A stretch of 64,000 nucleotides of DNA from Paludibaculum sp. (GCA_029973955.1 JARKQJ010000173.1:32479-96478), one strand, 5' to 3'; shown: positions 51,948 through 60,323, numbered from the stretch's first letter. A program made the numbers and translations. Notes: a model not told the origin generated them from the sequence alone.

Positions 51948-51964
51948 AGTATAGTCTATAGACT
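51948..51964 (-). promoter_or_regulatory. metB-type promoter minus-10 with abutting palindrome
   Basis: On the minus strand TATACT (51953-51948) is a good minus-10. The perfect 12-bp palindrome AGTCTATAGACT (51953-51964) lies directly upstream and overlaps it by one base, a repressor-type position. It contains TCTATAGA (51955-51962), as found at 49026-49033. Confidence 0.55.
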
Positions 51965-51999
51965 TTATTGTGATAGCGGCGGGCGCTAGCGCGTTCGGC

Positions 52000-52452
52000 T
52001 CAATCCTCCAGGTGCCGGCACAACCGGCAGCGGCCTCTCGCCTCCAGGCGCGCCAGTTGAATCTCAAATCCGGCCGCGCGGGTGATCTCTTTCTTCAAGC
52101 GGTCGAACAACGGGCTGCCGAACTCCTCAATCCGCCCGCACTGCGCGCACCTCAGGTGGATGTGGTCCCGCTTCGTTCTGGTCTCGTGGTAGCGCCCCTC
52201 GCCGCTCTCGGGCATCCGATGCAACTCGTCGATCAGGCCCAGGCGTTTCAGCAGTTCCAGCGTCCGGTAGACCGTCGCCCGGTCGATGCCAGGCGCGCGT
52301 GCTTTGGCCAGATCCAGGAGCGCCGGCGCGTCCAGGTGCGCGCCCGCCTCCTGCATGATCTCCACCAGCGCCCTGCGCTGCACGGTCAGCCGGATGCCCC
52401 GGCGAGCGAGTTCTTCGAGCAGCCACCGCCGCTCATGAGGCGGCTGAGTCAT
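52000..52452 (-). CDS. Fur-family metalloregulator
   Basis: 150 aa from ATG 52452; a TTG at 52464 would give 154 aa. Winged helix: GIRLTVQRRALVEIMQEAGA and APGIDRATVYRTLELLKRLG, the Fur recognition helix region. Metal sites: His-rich stretch KRDHIHLRCAQCG, and Cys pairs C-A-Q-C and C-R-L-C near the end, the structural zinc site. Which metal it senses cannot be read from sequence. It faces receptor 2 across a region with two TTGCAA-N5-TTGCAA-type boxes, an arrangement described for the nickel regulator Nur. Fur, Zur or PerR function remains possible. Confidence 0.93.
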   Translation of the reverse strand: MTQPPHERRWLLEELARRGIRLTVQRRALVEIMQEAGAHLDAPALLDLAKARAPGIDRATVYRTLELLKRLGLIDELHRMPESGEGRYHETRTKRDHIHLRCAQCGRIEEFGSPLFDRLKKEITRAAGFEIQLARLEARGRCRLCRHLED

Positions 52453-52530
52453 CTCCTGTTGCAACGGTGTCGCATCCGGCTGGTCAACATCCTGCTGCGA
52501 TCCCGTCGCAGGCTGGAAGAGGATAACCGG

Positions 52531-52560
52531 ATTATGCGAGAGATTTCATGCGCAAGTCAA
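52531..52560 (-). promoter_or_regulatory. promoter of Fur-family gene
   Basis: On the minus strand TTGACT (52560-52555) and CATAAT (52536-52531) are 18 bp apart, predicting a start near 52525. Dyad box 1 lies 7 bp upstream of the minus-35. Confidence 0.55.
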
Positions 52561-52567
52561 TCAAATA

Positions 52568-52584
52568 GTGCAAGTGACTTGCAA
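52568..52584. promoter_or_regulatory. dyad box 1 (GTGCAA-N5-TTGCAA)
   Basis: A perfect inverted repeat TGCAAGT-G-ACTTGCA (52569-52583). Read as GTGCAA-N5-TTGCAA it has one mismatch to the TTGCAA-N5-TTGCAA pattern of box 2, which suggests the same regulator binds both. Confidence 0.6.
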
Positions 52585-52698
52585 TCAAAGAATATCTGTC
52601 CCACTGCAAAGCGACCGGCCTTTCCCTTCCCGCGCCCTCCTCCTCAGCGGCGAGCGGCATTTATAAGGCCTGCACTCTCCCGCCGAGCAAATTCTCTC

Positions 52699-52727
52699 TT
52701 GCGGCGTTTCAGACGCCATGGTATTCT
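52699..52727 (+). promoter_or_regulatory. promoter of receptor 2
   Basis: TTGCGG (52699-52704), 17 bp, TATTCT (52722-52727). The predicted start, about 52734, falls inside dyad box 2, so binding there would block transcription. Confidence 0.55.
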
Positions 52728-52732
52728 CCTAC

Positions 52733-52749
52733 TTGCAAGTTAGTTGCAA
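52733..52749. promoter_or_regulatory. dyad box 2 (TTGCAA-N5-TTGCAA)
   Basis: TTGCAA (52733-52738), five bases, TTGCAA (52744-52749). Each half is itself a palindrome, giving two-fold symmetry. It matches the published Nur box pattern of Streptomyces as I recall it. It sits at the predicted transcript start of receptor 2. Confidence 0.65.
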
Positions 52750-52873
52750 TACAAGAATGCCCTCGGAGGCGCCGCGCGGGGCTCCAATCCGGCCGCGCTC
52801 CACTGGGATTCCCGCTTCCAGCTTGCGGCGAAATCGTCCGAGCCGAACTCATTCCATCGAAAGGTGCCTGCAA

Positions 52874-55800
52874 GTGAAGCCATCCCCGCTCACCACAGCC
52901 GCTCTACTCCTCCTCCTGGCCCTCCTCCTCCCCGCTTCCACCGGCGGCAGCATTGCCGGCTCCATTACAGATCCTTCCGGCGCGGCCATGCCAGGCGTCG
53001 CCGTCTCCGCCCGTAACGTCGCCACCGGCCTCGAGCAGAGCGTCCTTACTAACGACGCCGGCTTCTACGCGTTCCCGGTCCTTCCCAGCGGACGCTACCG
53101 CGTCGCCATCGATCACCCCGGCTTCCAGCCCTTCCTCCAGGACGGCCTCGAAGTCACCTCCGACGCCGCCCTGCGCCTCGACATCCGCCTCACCCTCGGC
53201 GCGCGCAGTGAAACCCTCACCATCGCCGAAACGCAGCTCCGCGTCGAAACCGACAGCACGCAGATGGGCGAACTCATCGGCGGCGCCAAAATCGTTGGAA
53301 TGCCTGTCAATGGCCGCAGCTACACAGATCTGCTTGCCCTCCAGCCCGGCGTCACCCCCATCTCCTCCAAGCAGCCCAACGCCGTCGTCATGTCCGGCTG
53401 CGCCAAGGCCCCGCCTTCCGGCGACCTCAACCCCGGCGACCTGTCCGTCAGCGGCCAGCGCGAAACCGCCAACGGCTTCATGGTCAACGGTACCTCCGTG
53501 CACGAGGACTTCAACATGTTCGCCGCCGTCGTCCCCAATCTCGACTCCATCCAGGAGTTCCGCGTCCTCACCTCCAACTTCGACGCCGAATACGGCAACT
53601 TCTCCGGCGGCCAGATCGTCGTTACCACCCGCGGCGGCGCCAACGATCTCCACGGCAGCGCCTTCGAATTCGCCCGCCGCACCGAACTCGCCGCCCGCAA
53701 CTTCTTTGCTCCACAGCGCGCCCTCTATGACCGCAACCAGTTCGGCGGCACCTTCGGCGGCGCCATCCGCAAAGACAAAGCCTTCTACTTCCTCGACTAT
53801 CAAGGCACCCGCATGACCCGCGGCGTCGACACCGGCCTCATCCCCGTCCCCTCCCTCTCCAACCGCCAGGGCGACTTCTCCGATAAAGCCTCCCTCCTCA
53901 CCGGACGCGTCAACGGCGGCTACTGGGCCGATCGCCTCTCCCAGCGCCTCGGCTACACGGTCACCTCCGGCCTGCCCTACTACACCCCCGGCTGCACCAG
54001 CACCGCCCAGTGCGTCTTTCCCGGCGCCCGCATCCCTCAGCGCGCCTGGTCCACCCCGGCCCGGAACCTACTCCAGTACATCCCCACGCCCAATCACGGC
54101 GACAGCACCTTCACCTCGGCCTCTGAAAATCAGACCCTCCGCAACGACAAAGGCGCCGCCCGCGCCGATTGGGTCACCCGCTTCGGCAGCCTCTCCGCCT
54201 ACTACTTCGCCGACGACTACCTCACCGATAACCCCTACCCCACGGATCAGGCCGGCGCCAACGTCCCCGGCTTTAATGCCCTCTCCCTCGGCCGCACCCA
54301 GCTCGCCACCCTCTCCCTCACCACCACCTTCGGCTCCAGCGCCGTCAACGAAGCCCGCCTCGGCTACATGCGCACCGCCCACCGCATCGGCGTCCCCGTC
54401 GGCGGCGTCGGCCCCACCCTCCAGTCCCAGGGCTTCGTCAATGCCCAAGGCGATCCCTCCATCATCGCCCTCGCCCCGGAAATCGAAGGGATCGAAAACG
54501 TCGCCTTCAACGACTTCACCATCGGCGTTAACATCACCGGCGTCAACCAGGCCAACAACATGTACCAGTGGTCCGACAATTTCTCCAAAGTCACCGGCCG
54601 CCATATGCTCAAGTTCGGCGCCAACATGCACTTCAACCAGATCAACATCGCCCCCAACGCCACCTACAACGGGACCTTCATGTTCCAGGGCACCGAAACC
54701 GGCTCCGACTTCGCCGACTACCTCCTCGGCATCGCCTCTGTCTACGCCCAGGGCGACTCCAAACACTTCTATCCCCGCAACCGCTACCTCGGCCTCTACG
54801 CCCAGGACCGCTGGCAGCTCCACCCCACCCTCACCCTCAACTACGGCCTCCGCTGGGACGTTCTCCCCTACTGGCGCGAAAAATACAACCAGCTCCAAAC
54901 CGCCGTCCTCGGCCAGCAATCCCTCGTCTACCCCGACGCCCCCAGAGGCATGGTCTTCCCCGGCGATCCCGGGGTCCCCAGCACCCTCGCCCCCACCCGC
55001 TACTCCAACTTCGCCCCCCGCGCCGGCCTCGCCTGGGCGCCCAACTTCCAAAACGGCCTCCTCCGCTCCATCTTCGGAGACTCGCAGACAACCTCCATCC
55101 GCCTCGGCTACGGCCTCTACTACACCGCCATCGAAGGCCTCTCCGCCGGCATCATGAGCGCCAATCCGCCCTACGGCATGGACTTCGACTCCTTCGGTCC
55201 ACCCCTCTTCGAAAACCCCTTCGTCATCGCCGCCACCGGCGAAGACACCGGCCAGCGCTTCCCGGCGCCCATCGCCAAACCCGGCGCCTCCCCCGAGAAC
55301 CCGGACCGCACCATCAACTGGGCCAGCTACCTCCCCATCGCCCACATGCCCGGCGTCCACCCCGCCAACGTCACCCCCTACAGTCAGAGCTACAACTTCT
55401 CCCTTCAGCGCGAACTCTGCCGCGATCTCCTCCTCAGCGCCTCCTACATCGGCACCCAGGCCCATCACCTGCTCGTCATCATGAGCGCCAATCCCGGCAA
55501 CCCCGGCCTCTGCCTCAGCCTCTCCCGCCCCGAAGACGTCGCCCCCGGCTCGCCCACCTGCGGCCCCTTCGGCGAAAACAACACTTATACCCGCCGCGAC
55601 GGCGCCGTCGTCGCCGGCACTCGCGGACCCTTCAGCTCGGACTTCGCCGGCTTCAGCTATCAGAAGTCCATTGGCAACTCCGCCTACAACGCTCTCCAAC
55701 TCTCCCTCCGCCGCACCGGCCGCGATCTCGACCTCCTCCTCGGCTACACCTACGGCAAGTCCCTCGACCAGTCCTCCTCTCTCGCCGAGGCCGTCAACCC

Positions 55801-56395
55801 CCTCAACCCCGCCCTCAGCCGCGCGCTCTCCGCCTTTGACCTCCGCCACAATCTCGTCGCCAGCTACAACTGGCGCATCCCGCTGGCTCAGCTCGCCGGC
55901 CGCCGCAATCGCCTCACCGAGGGCTGGTCCATCTCCGGCATCACCCGCCTCAGTTCCGGCCTCCCCGTCACTCTCTTCAACAACAACGACACCTCGCTGC
56001 TCGGCACCATTCCTAACGGCATCAACAGCGACGGCGTGGACACCCCCACTTACATCCCCGGCAATCTCAACGTCAATACCAACCCCCGCAACGGCCTCTC
56101 CGCTTTCAATACTTCGCTCTTCAGCCTGCCCGAGACCGGCACCCTCGGAACCGCCGCCCGCCGCTTCTTCTACGGCCCCGGCATGATCAACTTCGACCTC
56201 GCCCTGCAGAAGATCGTCCCCCTCACCGAGTCCCGCTCCCTGCAGTTCCGTCTCGAAGCCTTCAACGCCTTCAACCACGGCCAGTTCTTCGGCCCCACCG
56301 CCGTCAACGGCAACATCGCCAGTCCGGCCTTCGGCCAGATCGTCAACGCCAACTCGCCGCGCGTCGTCCAACTCGCCGCCAGGTTCTCGTTCTGA
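52874..56395 (+). CDS. Oar-like TonB-dependent receptor, metal-module associated
   Basis: About 1173 aa. I choose GTG 52874 because AAAGGTG precedes it and it starts a signal peptide (LTTAALLLLLALLLPASTGG); the frame extends upstream through the control region. Residues ~25-110 are a carboxypeptidase-regulatory-like sandwich (SIAGSITDPSGAAMPGVAVS; FYAFPVLPSGRYRVAIDHPG). The plug has GRSYTDLLALQPGVTPI and SNFDAEYGNFSGGQIVVTTR, and the barrel ends AARFSF. Its plug carries an unusual Cys (VMSGCAKAPPSGD). Regulation by a Fur-type protein and the following PepSY and ApbE genes point to uptake of a metal complex rather than a sugar. Confidence 0.88.
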   Translation: MKPSPLTTAALLLLLALLLPASTGGSIAGSITDPSGAAMPGVAVSARNVATGLEQSVLTNDAGFYAFPVLPSGRYRVAIDHPGFQPFLQDGLEVTSDAALRLDIRLTLGARSETLTIAETQLRVETDSTQMGELIGGAKIVGMPVNGRSYTDLLALQPGVTPISSKQPNAVVMSGCAKAPPSGDLNPGDLSVSGQRETANGFMVNGTSVHEDFNMFAAVVPNLDSIQEFRVLTSNFDAEYGNFSGGQIVVTTRGGANDLHGSAFEFARRTELAARNFFAPQRALYDRNQFGGTFGGAIRKDKAFYFLDYQGTRMTRGVDTGLIPVPSLSNRQGDFSDKASLLTGRVNGGYWADRLSQRLGYTVTSGLPYYTPGCTSTAQCVFPGARIPQRAWSTPARNLLQYIPTPNHGDSTFTSASENQTLRNDKGAARADWVTRFGSLSAYYFADDYLTDNPYPTDQAGANVPGFNALSLGRTQLATLSLTTTFGSSAVNEARLGYMRTAHRIGVPVGGVGPTLQSQGFVNAQGDPSIIALAPEIEGIENVAFNDFTIGVNITGVNQANNMYQWSDNFSKVTGRHMLKFGANMHFNQINIAPNATYNGTFMFQGTETGSDFADYLLGIASVYAQGDSKHFYPRNRYLGLYAQDRWQLHPTLTLNYGLRWDVLPYWREKYNQLQTAVLGQQSLVYPDAPRGMVFPGDPGVPSTLAPTRYSNFAPRAGLAWAPNFQNGLLRSIFGDSQTTSIRLGYGLYYTAIEGLSAGIMSANPPYGMDFDSFGPPLFENPFVIAATGEDTGQRFPAPIAKPGASPENPDRTINWASYLPIAHMPGVHPANVTPYSQSYNFSLQRELCRDLLLSASYIGTQAHHLLVIMSANPGNPGLCLSLSRPEDVAPGSPTCGPFGENNTYTRRDGAVVAGTRGPFSSDFAGFSYQKSIGNSAYNALQLSLRRTGRDLDLLLGYTYGKSLDQSSSLAEAVNPLNPALSRALSAFDLRHNLVASYNWRIPLAQLAGRRNRLTEGWSISGITRLSSGLPVTLFNNNDTSLLGTIPNGINSDGVDTPTYIPGNLNVNTNPRNGLSAFNTSLFSLPETGTLGTAARRFFYGPGMINFDLALQKIVPLTESRSLQFRLEAFNAFNHGQFFGPTAVNGNIASPAFGQIVNANSPRVVQLAARFSF

Positions 56396-56986
56396 TCACG
56401 GCACGAAGTATGCGTACACCGCGATGCTCGCCGCCGCACCGCACAGCGCCGCCGTCAGCCCCGTCGCGCGGTACTTCCGCAGCAGCAGGATCATCAGGAT
56501 GCCGGTGAGCGATACCAGCACCATCAGCACGGCCGAAGCGTCGATCAGCCAGGCCCACTTCTTCCCCGAATCGCGCCCCTTGTGCAGGTCGTTCATCACG
56601 GCCACAAAGCTGCTGCGCGTCTCCGTCAGGTCATAGCGGCCGCTCTCCCGGTCGATGAATGCATCGGCGGAATAGCCCGGCCCTTTGAACGAAACGCCGC
56701 ATTGTGTCTCGTCCACGCGAAAGTCCGACAGCGCGCCCCGAATCTGGTGCGCGTTCCGAAGATGCTCTACCACCTCCAGCTTTGATATGTGATCCGTCTT
56801 CACCCAGTCCAGCTTCACCGTCCCCTTCGCCTGCACCGTCCGCTGCTGCCCGGCCATCCACTCCGTGTGGTTCAGCGTCAGCCCCGTCACCGCGAAGAAG
56901 AGCAGGATGCCGAAACTCGCCATCGAAAGGTAAATGTGCAGCCAACGCGAGAGGCTGGAGAGCCGCCTCATCCACGGCCTGTTCAT
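56396..56986 (-). CDS. PepSY-associated membrane protein
   Basis: 196 aa. Two or three membrane helices: RWLHIYLSMASFGILLFFAV at the N-terminus, LIDASAVLMVLVSLTGILMI and AALCGAAASIAVYAYFV at the end. Between them is a PepSY-like extracytoplasmic part (KLEVVEHLRNAHQIRGALSD; YSADAFIDRESGRYDLTETR). The conserved His in RRLSSLSRWLHIYLS and the LHKGRDSGKKWAWLID segment are typical of PepSY-TM iron-uptake and reductase proteins. Its stop is back to back with the receptor stop, and its ATG overlaps the ApbE-DUF2271 stop by 4 bases. Confidence 0.87.
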   Translation of the reverse strand: MNRPWMRRLSSLSRWLHIYLSMASFGILLFFAVTGLTLNHTEWMAGQQRTVQAKGTVKLDWVKTDHISKLEVVEHLRNAHQIRGALSDFRVDETQCGVSFKGPGYSADAFIDRESGRYDLTETRSSFVAVMNDLHKGRDSGKKWAWLIDASAVLMVLVSLTGILMILLLRKYRATGLTAALCGAAASIAVYAYFVP

Positions 56987-58476
56987 CGCGCCGCCTTCCG
57001 GTAATCCAGCGCCGCCGCCGCCACCTCCGTGTTCCCCGGCAACTGGAACTGTCGCGGTTTGCCGTTGAACTCCACCTCCTGCCGCATCACCTGATACGTG
57101 CCGTGCTCCCGCGCCGCCTCAATGCAGATCGTGTACCGTCCCGCCTTCACCGGCTTGCCGCTTTGGTCGTTGCCGTCCCACTTCAGCGTGTACTTGCCCG
57201 GAGGCCGCGTCGCGGACGAGATCGTCGCCGTCAGATCGTTACCTTCCGCTAATGACCGCAGCCGCTCGCCCCGGTACCACTGCTTCAGGTCCGGCAGCCA
57301 GCGCGGCTTGTCGTACCACAGCGCCAGCGTCTTTACCGGCATCCGCTCCCCGTCTTCGATCCACACCGCCACAAACGGCCGCCGGTAGGCCTGATTCTCG
57401 ATCCGGCTCAGTTCCAGCGAGATCAGCAGTTCATAGCCCGGCGGCCATAGTCCCGCGCCCTCCGCCGGCACGGCGGCCTTTGCTGATGCCGGCGACGCTG
57501 CCGCCTCTGCGTACGCATTCCACCCCGGGCTCGTTACCTTCATTCCATTCGACGCGATCAGCATGTACTCCGCGCCCTTCGCCGCCGCGGCCAATTTCGG
57601 AGCCTCCTCCAGCGGCACCACGCTCAGCGCCGTCGCCAGCGCGCCCGCGTCCGAGGCATCCTTGGCCACCACCGTCGCGCTTAGCACGTGGCCGGCCGGC
57701 AGTCCCGTGCGCGGATCCACGATGTGCGAATACCACTGCCCGCCGATCGACACGCCCCGCCGGTAGTTCCCGCTGGTCGCCACCGCCGCGTCGGTCACTC
57801 GCAGCCGCGCAATCGGCGCCGAGTTCTCCGCATCCGACAGCGGATCGGCGATCGCCACATCCTGCGTCCCGCCCCGCACCACCAGGTCTCCGCCCAGGTT
57901 CACGGTCACCTGGCTCACGCCGCCGCTCTTCAGAGCCGCTTCGCTCGCATGGCTCGCAATGTAGCTCTTGGCGAACGAGTTCAGCGCCAGCGGTGCGTCG
58001 CTCAACCGCTCGGCCGTCCGCGCCGCCGCATCCAGCTTCCAGTGCGCCTTCCCGGCCAGCGCCACCGCCGAGGAAAGCTCCTCCGGCGAAGGCAGCCGCT
58101 GCTCGGCCGCCGCCCGTTTCCACACCTGTCCGATCGTCTCCGCCGCCGCGCTGAACGCCCCGCCGCTCTCCTGCCGCCAGCGGTCGAACTGCCCCAGCAC
58201 TTCAAACAATTCCGGCGACACTCGCACGGGCCGGCCCGTGGTCTTCGACCACCGGCTGAACTCGCTCCGCGGATCGTACGCGCTCAAGATCCGCGCCTGC
58301 CGCTCGATCTCCTCCAGCACGGCCTTTTCCGCCCGCTGCGCCGCCCTCGGCGAACTCGCCCCGATCCTCAGTTCGAGAGACGTCCCCAGAACGTTCTCGT
58401 AATGCGATGTGTGCGTCAGTTCCCGGCCCGGCGCCGCACACAATACGGCCGTGGCCACCCAGATGAGTCGCTTCAT
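56983..58476 (-). CDS. ApbE FAD:protein FMN transferase fused to DUF2271
   Basis: 497 aa with a signal peptide (KRLIWVATAVLCAAPGREL). The ApbE domain (~20-320) includes GTSLELRIGASSPRAAQRAE, ILSAYDPRSEFSRWSKTTGR, LALNSFAKSYIASHASEAAL, VTVNLGGDLVVRGG and WYSHIVDPRTGLPA, the FAD- and Mg-binding segments. The C-terminal ~150 residues are DUF2271-like (LLISLELSRIENQAYRRPFV; ALWYDKPRWLPDLKQWYRG; LKWDGNDQSGKPVKAGRYTI). ApbE attaches FMN to exported proteins, and DUF2271 and PepSY proteins occur in such flavinylation and electron-transfer clusters. It sits between the EF-hand gene (16 bp upstream) and the PepSY gene. Confidence 0.9.
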   Translation of the reverse strand: MKRLIWVATAVLCAAPGRELTHTSHYENVLGTSLELRIGASSPRAAQRAEKAVLEEIERQARILSAYDPRSEFSRWSKTTGRPVRVSPELFEVLGQFDRWRQESGGAFSAAAETIGQVWKRAAAEQRLPSPEELSSAVALAGKAHWKLDAAARTAERLSDAPLALNSFAKSYIASHASEAALKSGGVSQVTVNLGGDLVVRGGTQDVAIADPLSDAENSAPIARLRVTDAAVATSGNYRRGVSIGGQWYSHIVDPRTGLPAGHVLSATVVAKDASDAGALATALSVVPLEEAPKLAAAAKGAEYMLIASNGMKVTSPGWNAYAEAAASPASAKAAVPAEGAGLWPPGYELLISLELSRIENQAYRRPFVAVWIEDGERMPVKTLALWYDKPRWLPDLKQWYRGERLRSLAEGNDLTATISSATRPPGKYTLKWDGNDQSGKPVKAGRYTICIEAAREHGTYQVMRQEVEFNGKPRQFQLPGNTEVAAAALDYRKAAR

Positions 58477-58492
58477 GATTTTCGGTTCCCGG

Positions 58493-59209
58493 CTAGAATC
58501 GTTCTTCCCGGCCCTCCGGCCGCGGCCCGCGTTGGAATCGCGGACGAGCCTCCTCCAGCGTGATCACGCCATCGCCGTCCTGGTCCAGAGCCTTGAGTGA
58601 CTTCGCCGCCGCCGCCATCTCCTCCGCGGAGATCGTGCCGTCATGGTCTCTATCGAGCGCCGCCAGAATCGGGTTGAACCGCATGAATCCGCCCGGCTGC
58701 ATCCCTTCTCTCCGCCCGCCGTTCATCCCTTCGCCCGGCCCGCGCTGCGCCCCCGCCACTCTCTGAACCTCCTCCTTCGTCAGCAAGCCGTCCTGATCGG
58801 CATCGGCTCGCGCGAAGAGATTCTGCATCCTCTCCGGAACCTCGTCTTTCGACAACTTCCCATCGCCGTTCTTGTCGAACGACATCAACGTCGCCGCCAG
58901 ATCCTCCGGCTGCGGTCCGCCTGGACCACCCGGGCCGCCGCGCCCCCCTGGTCTCCCCGGACCAAAATTCGGCCGCACCTCGTCTTCCGTCAACTTCCCG
59001 TCGCCGTTCCTGTCGAGCTTCGCCAGTGCCGCCGGAGCTCTTTTGATCTCACCCCCCGACAACTCTCCATCGCCATCCGCATCCAGAGCCGCAAACACCA
59101 CATCCATCCTGGGGCCACGCCTCTGTCCCTGGTCCCATTGCCCCTCCGGACTCTGGCCCCACGCCAAGGCCGTCACACTCAACGCCGCCGCACACCTGAA
59201 ACTCTTCAT
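58493..59209 (-). CDS. exported EF-hand protein, six calcium loops
   Basis: 238 aa from ATG 59209 (ribosome site AGGTGA; an upstream in-frame GTG adds three residues). A short signal peptide (SFRCAAALSVTALAWG) is followed by six EF-hand loops: DADGDGELSGGE, DRNGDGKLTEDE, DKNGDGKLSKDE, DADQDGLLTKEE, DRDHDGTISAEE and DQDGDGVITLEE. A Gly/Pro-rich linker (GPGRPGGRGGPGGPGGPQP) separates loops 2 and 3, and a second Gly-rich stretch separates loops 4 and 5. All loops keep the Asp/Glu ligands, so they probably bind Ca2+ in the periplasm. It is likely the first gene of a run with the ApbE-DUF2271 and PepSY genes. Confidence 0.9.
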   Translation of the reverse strand: MKSFRCAAALSVTALAWGQSPEGQWDQGQRRGPRMDVVFAALDADGDGELSGGEIKRAPAALAKLDRNGDGKLTEDEVRPNFGPGRPGGRGGPGGPGGPQPEDLAATLMSFDKNGDGKLSKDEVPERMQNLFARADADQDGLLTKEEVQRVAGAQRGPGEGMNGGRREGMQPGGFMRFNPILAALDRDHDGTISAEEMAAAAKSLKALDQDGDGVITLEEARPRFQRGPRPEGREERF

Positions 59210-59367
59210 CTCATTCACCTCGTGCTGTCCTCAGCGGGTTCGAAAACATCCAACCCTTGAACTCAATAGACGAAGGTTGCCCCATTTGGATCACCGCCCG
59301 CCGCCGAGTTAACACTTCTTTACCGCCTCCCGAACCACCCCACCCCACCCGCACTGTCGGCCGTACA

Positions 59368-59406
59368 CAAACAAAAACGCCCCCAAACCCTAGGCCTTGG
59401 GGGCGT
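59368..59406 (-). terminator. intrinsic terminator of ExeA-like gene
   Basis: On the minus strand ACGCCCCCAA (59406-59397) pairs with TTGGGGGCGT (59386-59377) around a 10-base loop and is followed by TTTTGTTTG. Strong and well placed after the stop at 59424. Confidence 0.88.
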
Positions 59407-59423
59407 CATCTCGATCAGAATTC

Positions 59424-60323
59424 TTAATACTGGTCCCGAGGCGACAAATACCCCGAAGCCTCGCCCGCATCATCCAGACCCAGCGGCGACCGCCTCAGCC
59501 TCTTCCCCGGCCACTCCAGACGCATGTCCTTGCAGACCTCGTCCAGCATGTCCAGCGTGGTCACGCGCGTCTCGACGGCGAACGCCGTCAGCAGCAGGTT
59601 GTCGCACAGCGCGTTGATCAGGCGCGGAATCCCCTGGCTCCGCAGGTGAATCTCCTTCAGCACAGGCTCGGGAAACACCGTCTGCTCCGCCATCCCCGCC
59701 TTCTTCAGCCGCGACGAGATGTACTCCTCGCACTCCGCCAGCGAAAACGGCGTCAGCGAGCACCGCAGCACAATGCGCTGCTTGAGCTGCCGCAGGTTCG
59801 GCGCATCCAGCTTGCGGTCCAATTCCGGCTGGCCCGCCAGCACTATCTGCAGCAGCTTGCCCAGTCGCGGGTTCTCCAGGTTGCCCAGCAGCCGGATCTC
59901 TTCCAGCACGTCCCAATCCAGGTTGTGCGCCTCATCCACGATCAGCACCGTCGTCCGCCCCTCGTTCGCCTGCTGAATCAGCAGGTGGTTGAGCGCGAAC
60001 AGCACCTCCGTCTTCGACTTCGACGAGCACCGCAGGTCCAGGTCGTAGGCGATCATCTCGAAAAACTGCTCGGTATTGATCCGCGAGTTGAACAGGAACG
60101 CAAACTCGATATACTGCGCCTCCAGGTAGTCGCGCAGGCACTCCAGCATCGTAGTCTTGCCCGTGCCCACTTCACCCGTGAGCACGATGAACCCCTTCCG
60201 GCTGTGCACGCCGTAGATGAGGTTTGCGAGGGCTTCCTCGTGTTGGGGGCTCCGGTACAGGAAGGCCGGATCCGGGCTTAGATTGAACGGATTTTCCCGG
60301 AAGCCAAAAAAGGCGTTATACAT
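59424..60323 (-). CDS. ExeA-like AAA ATPase
   Basis: 299 aa. ExeA/GspA-type ATPase: the start YNAFFGFRENPFNLSPDP is typical. Walker A is GEVGTGKTT, Walker B TTVLIVDEAHNL, then NPRLGKLLQIVLAGQPEL with Gln as sensor, and a C-terminal lid (SQGIPRLINALCDNLLLTAF). ExeA proteins help secretin or pilus assembly, and related ATPases appear beside transposition systems. No peptidoglycan-binding domain or membrane helix is attached, and no secretin gene is near. It lies 169 bp downstream of csm5 with its own terminator, so it is probably a separate unit. Confidence 0.88.
   Translation of the reverse strand: MYNAFFGFRENPFNLSPDPAFLYRSPQHEEALANLIYGVHSRKGFIVLTGEVGTGKTTMLECLRDYLEAQYIEFAFLFNSRINTEQFFEMIAYDLDLRCSSKSKTEVLFALNHLLIQQANEGRTTVLIVDEAHNLDWDVLEEIRLLGNLENPRLGKLLQIVLAGQPELDRKLDAPNLRQLKQRIVLRCSLTPFSLAECEEYISSRLKKAGMAEQTVFPEPVLKEIHLRSQGIPRLINALCDNLLLTAFAVETRVTTLDMLDEVCKDMRLEWPGKRLRRSPLGLDDAGEASGYLSPRDQY

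Larger units (their letters stand above)
52453..52873. other. divergent control region, fur-like gene and receptor 2
   Basis: About 420 bp with no gene. It holds a promoter for each direction (52531-52560 minus; 52699-52727 plus) and two dyad boxes (52568-52584, 52733-52749). The motif TGCAAGTGA also recurs at 52869-52877 over the receptor start. Confidence 0.6.

Noticed and set aside
52718..52873. An upstream ATG at 52718 as start of receptor 2
   Set aside because: It would place the promoter and the dyad box inside the coding region and put ~50 non-conserved residues before the signal peptide. GTG 52874 has a ribosome site.
54068..56371. A 767-codon minus-strand frame opposite receptor 2
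   Set aside because: Gly/Glu/Val-rich shadow of the receptor gene.
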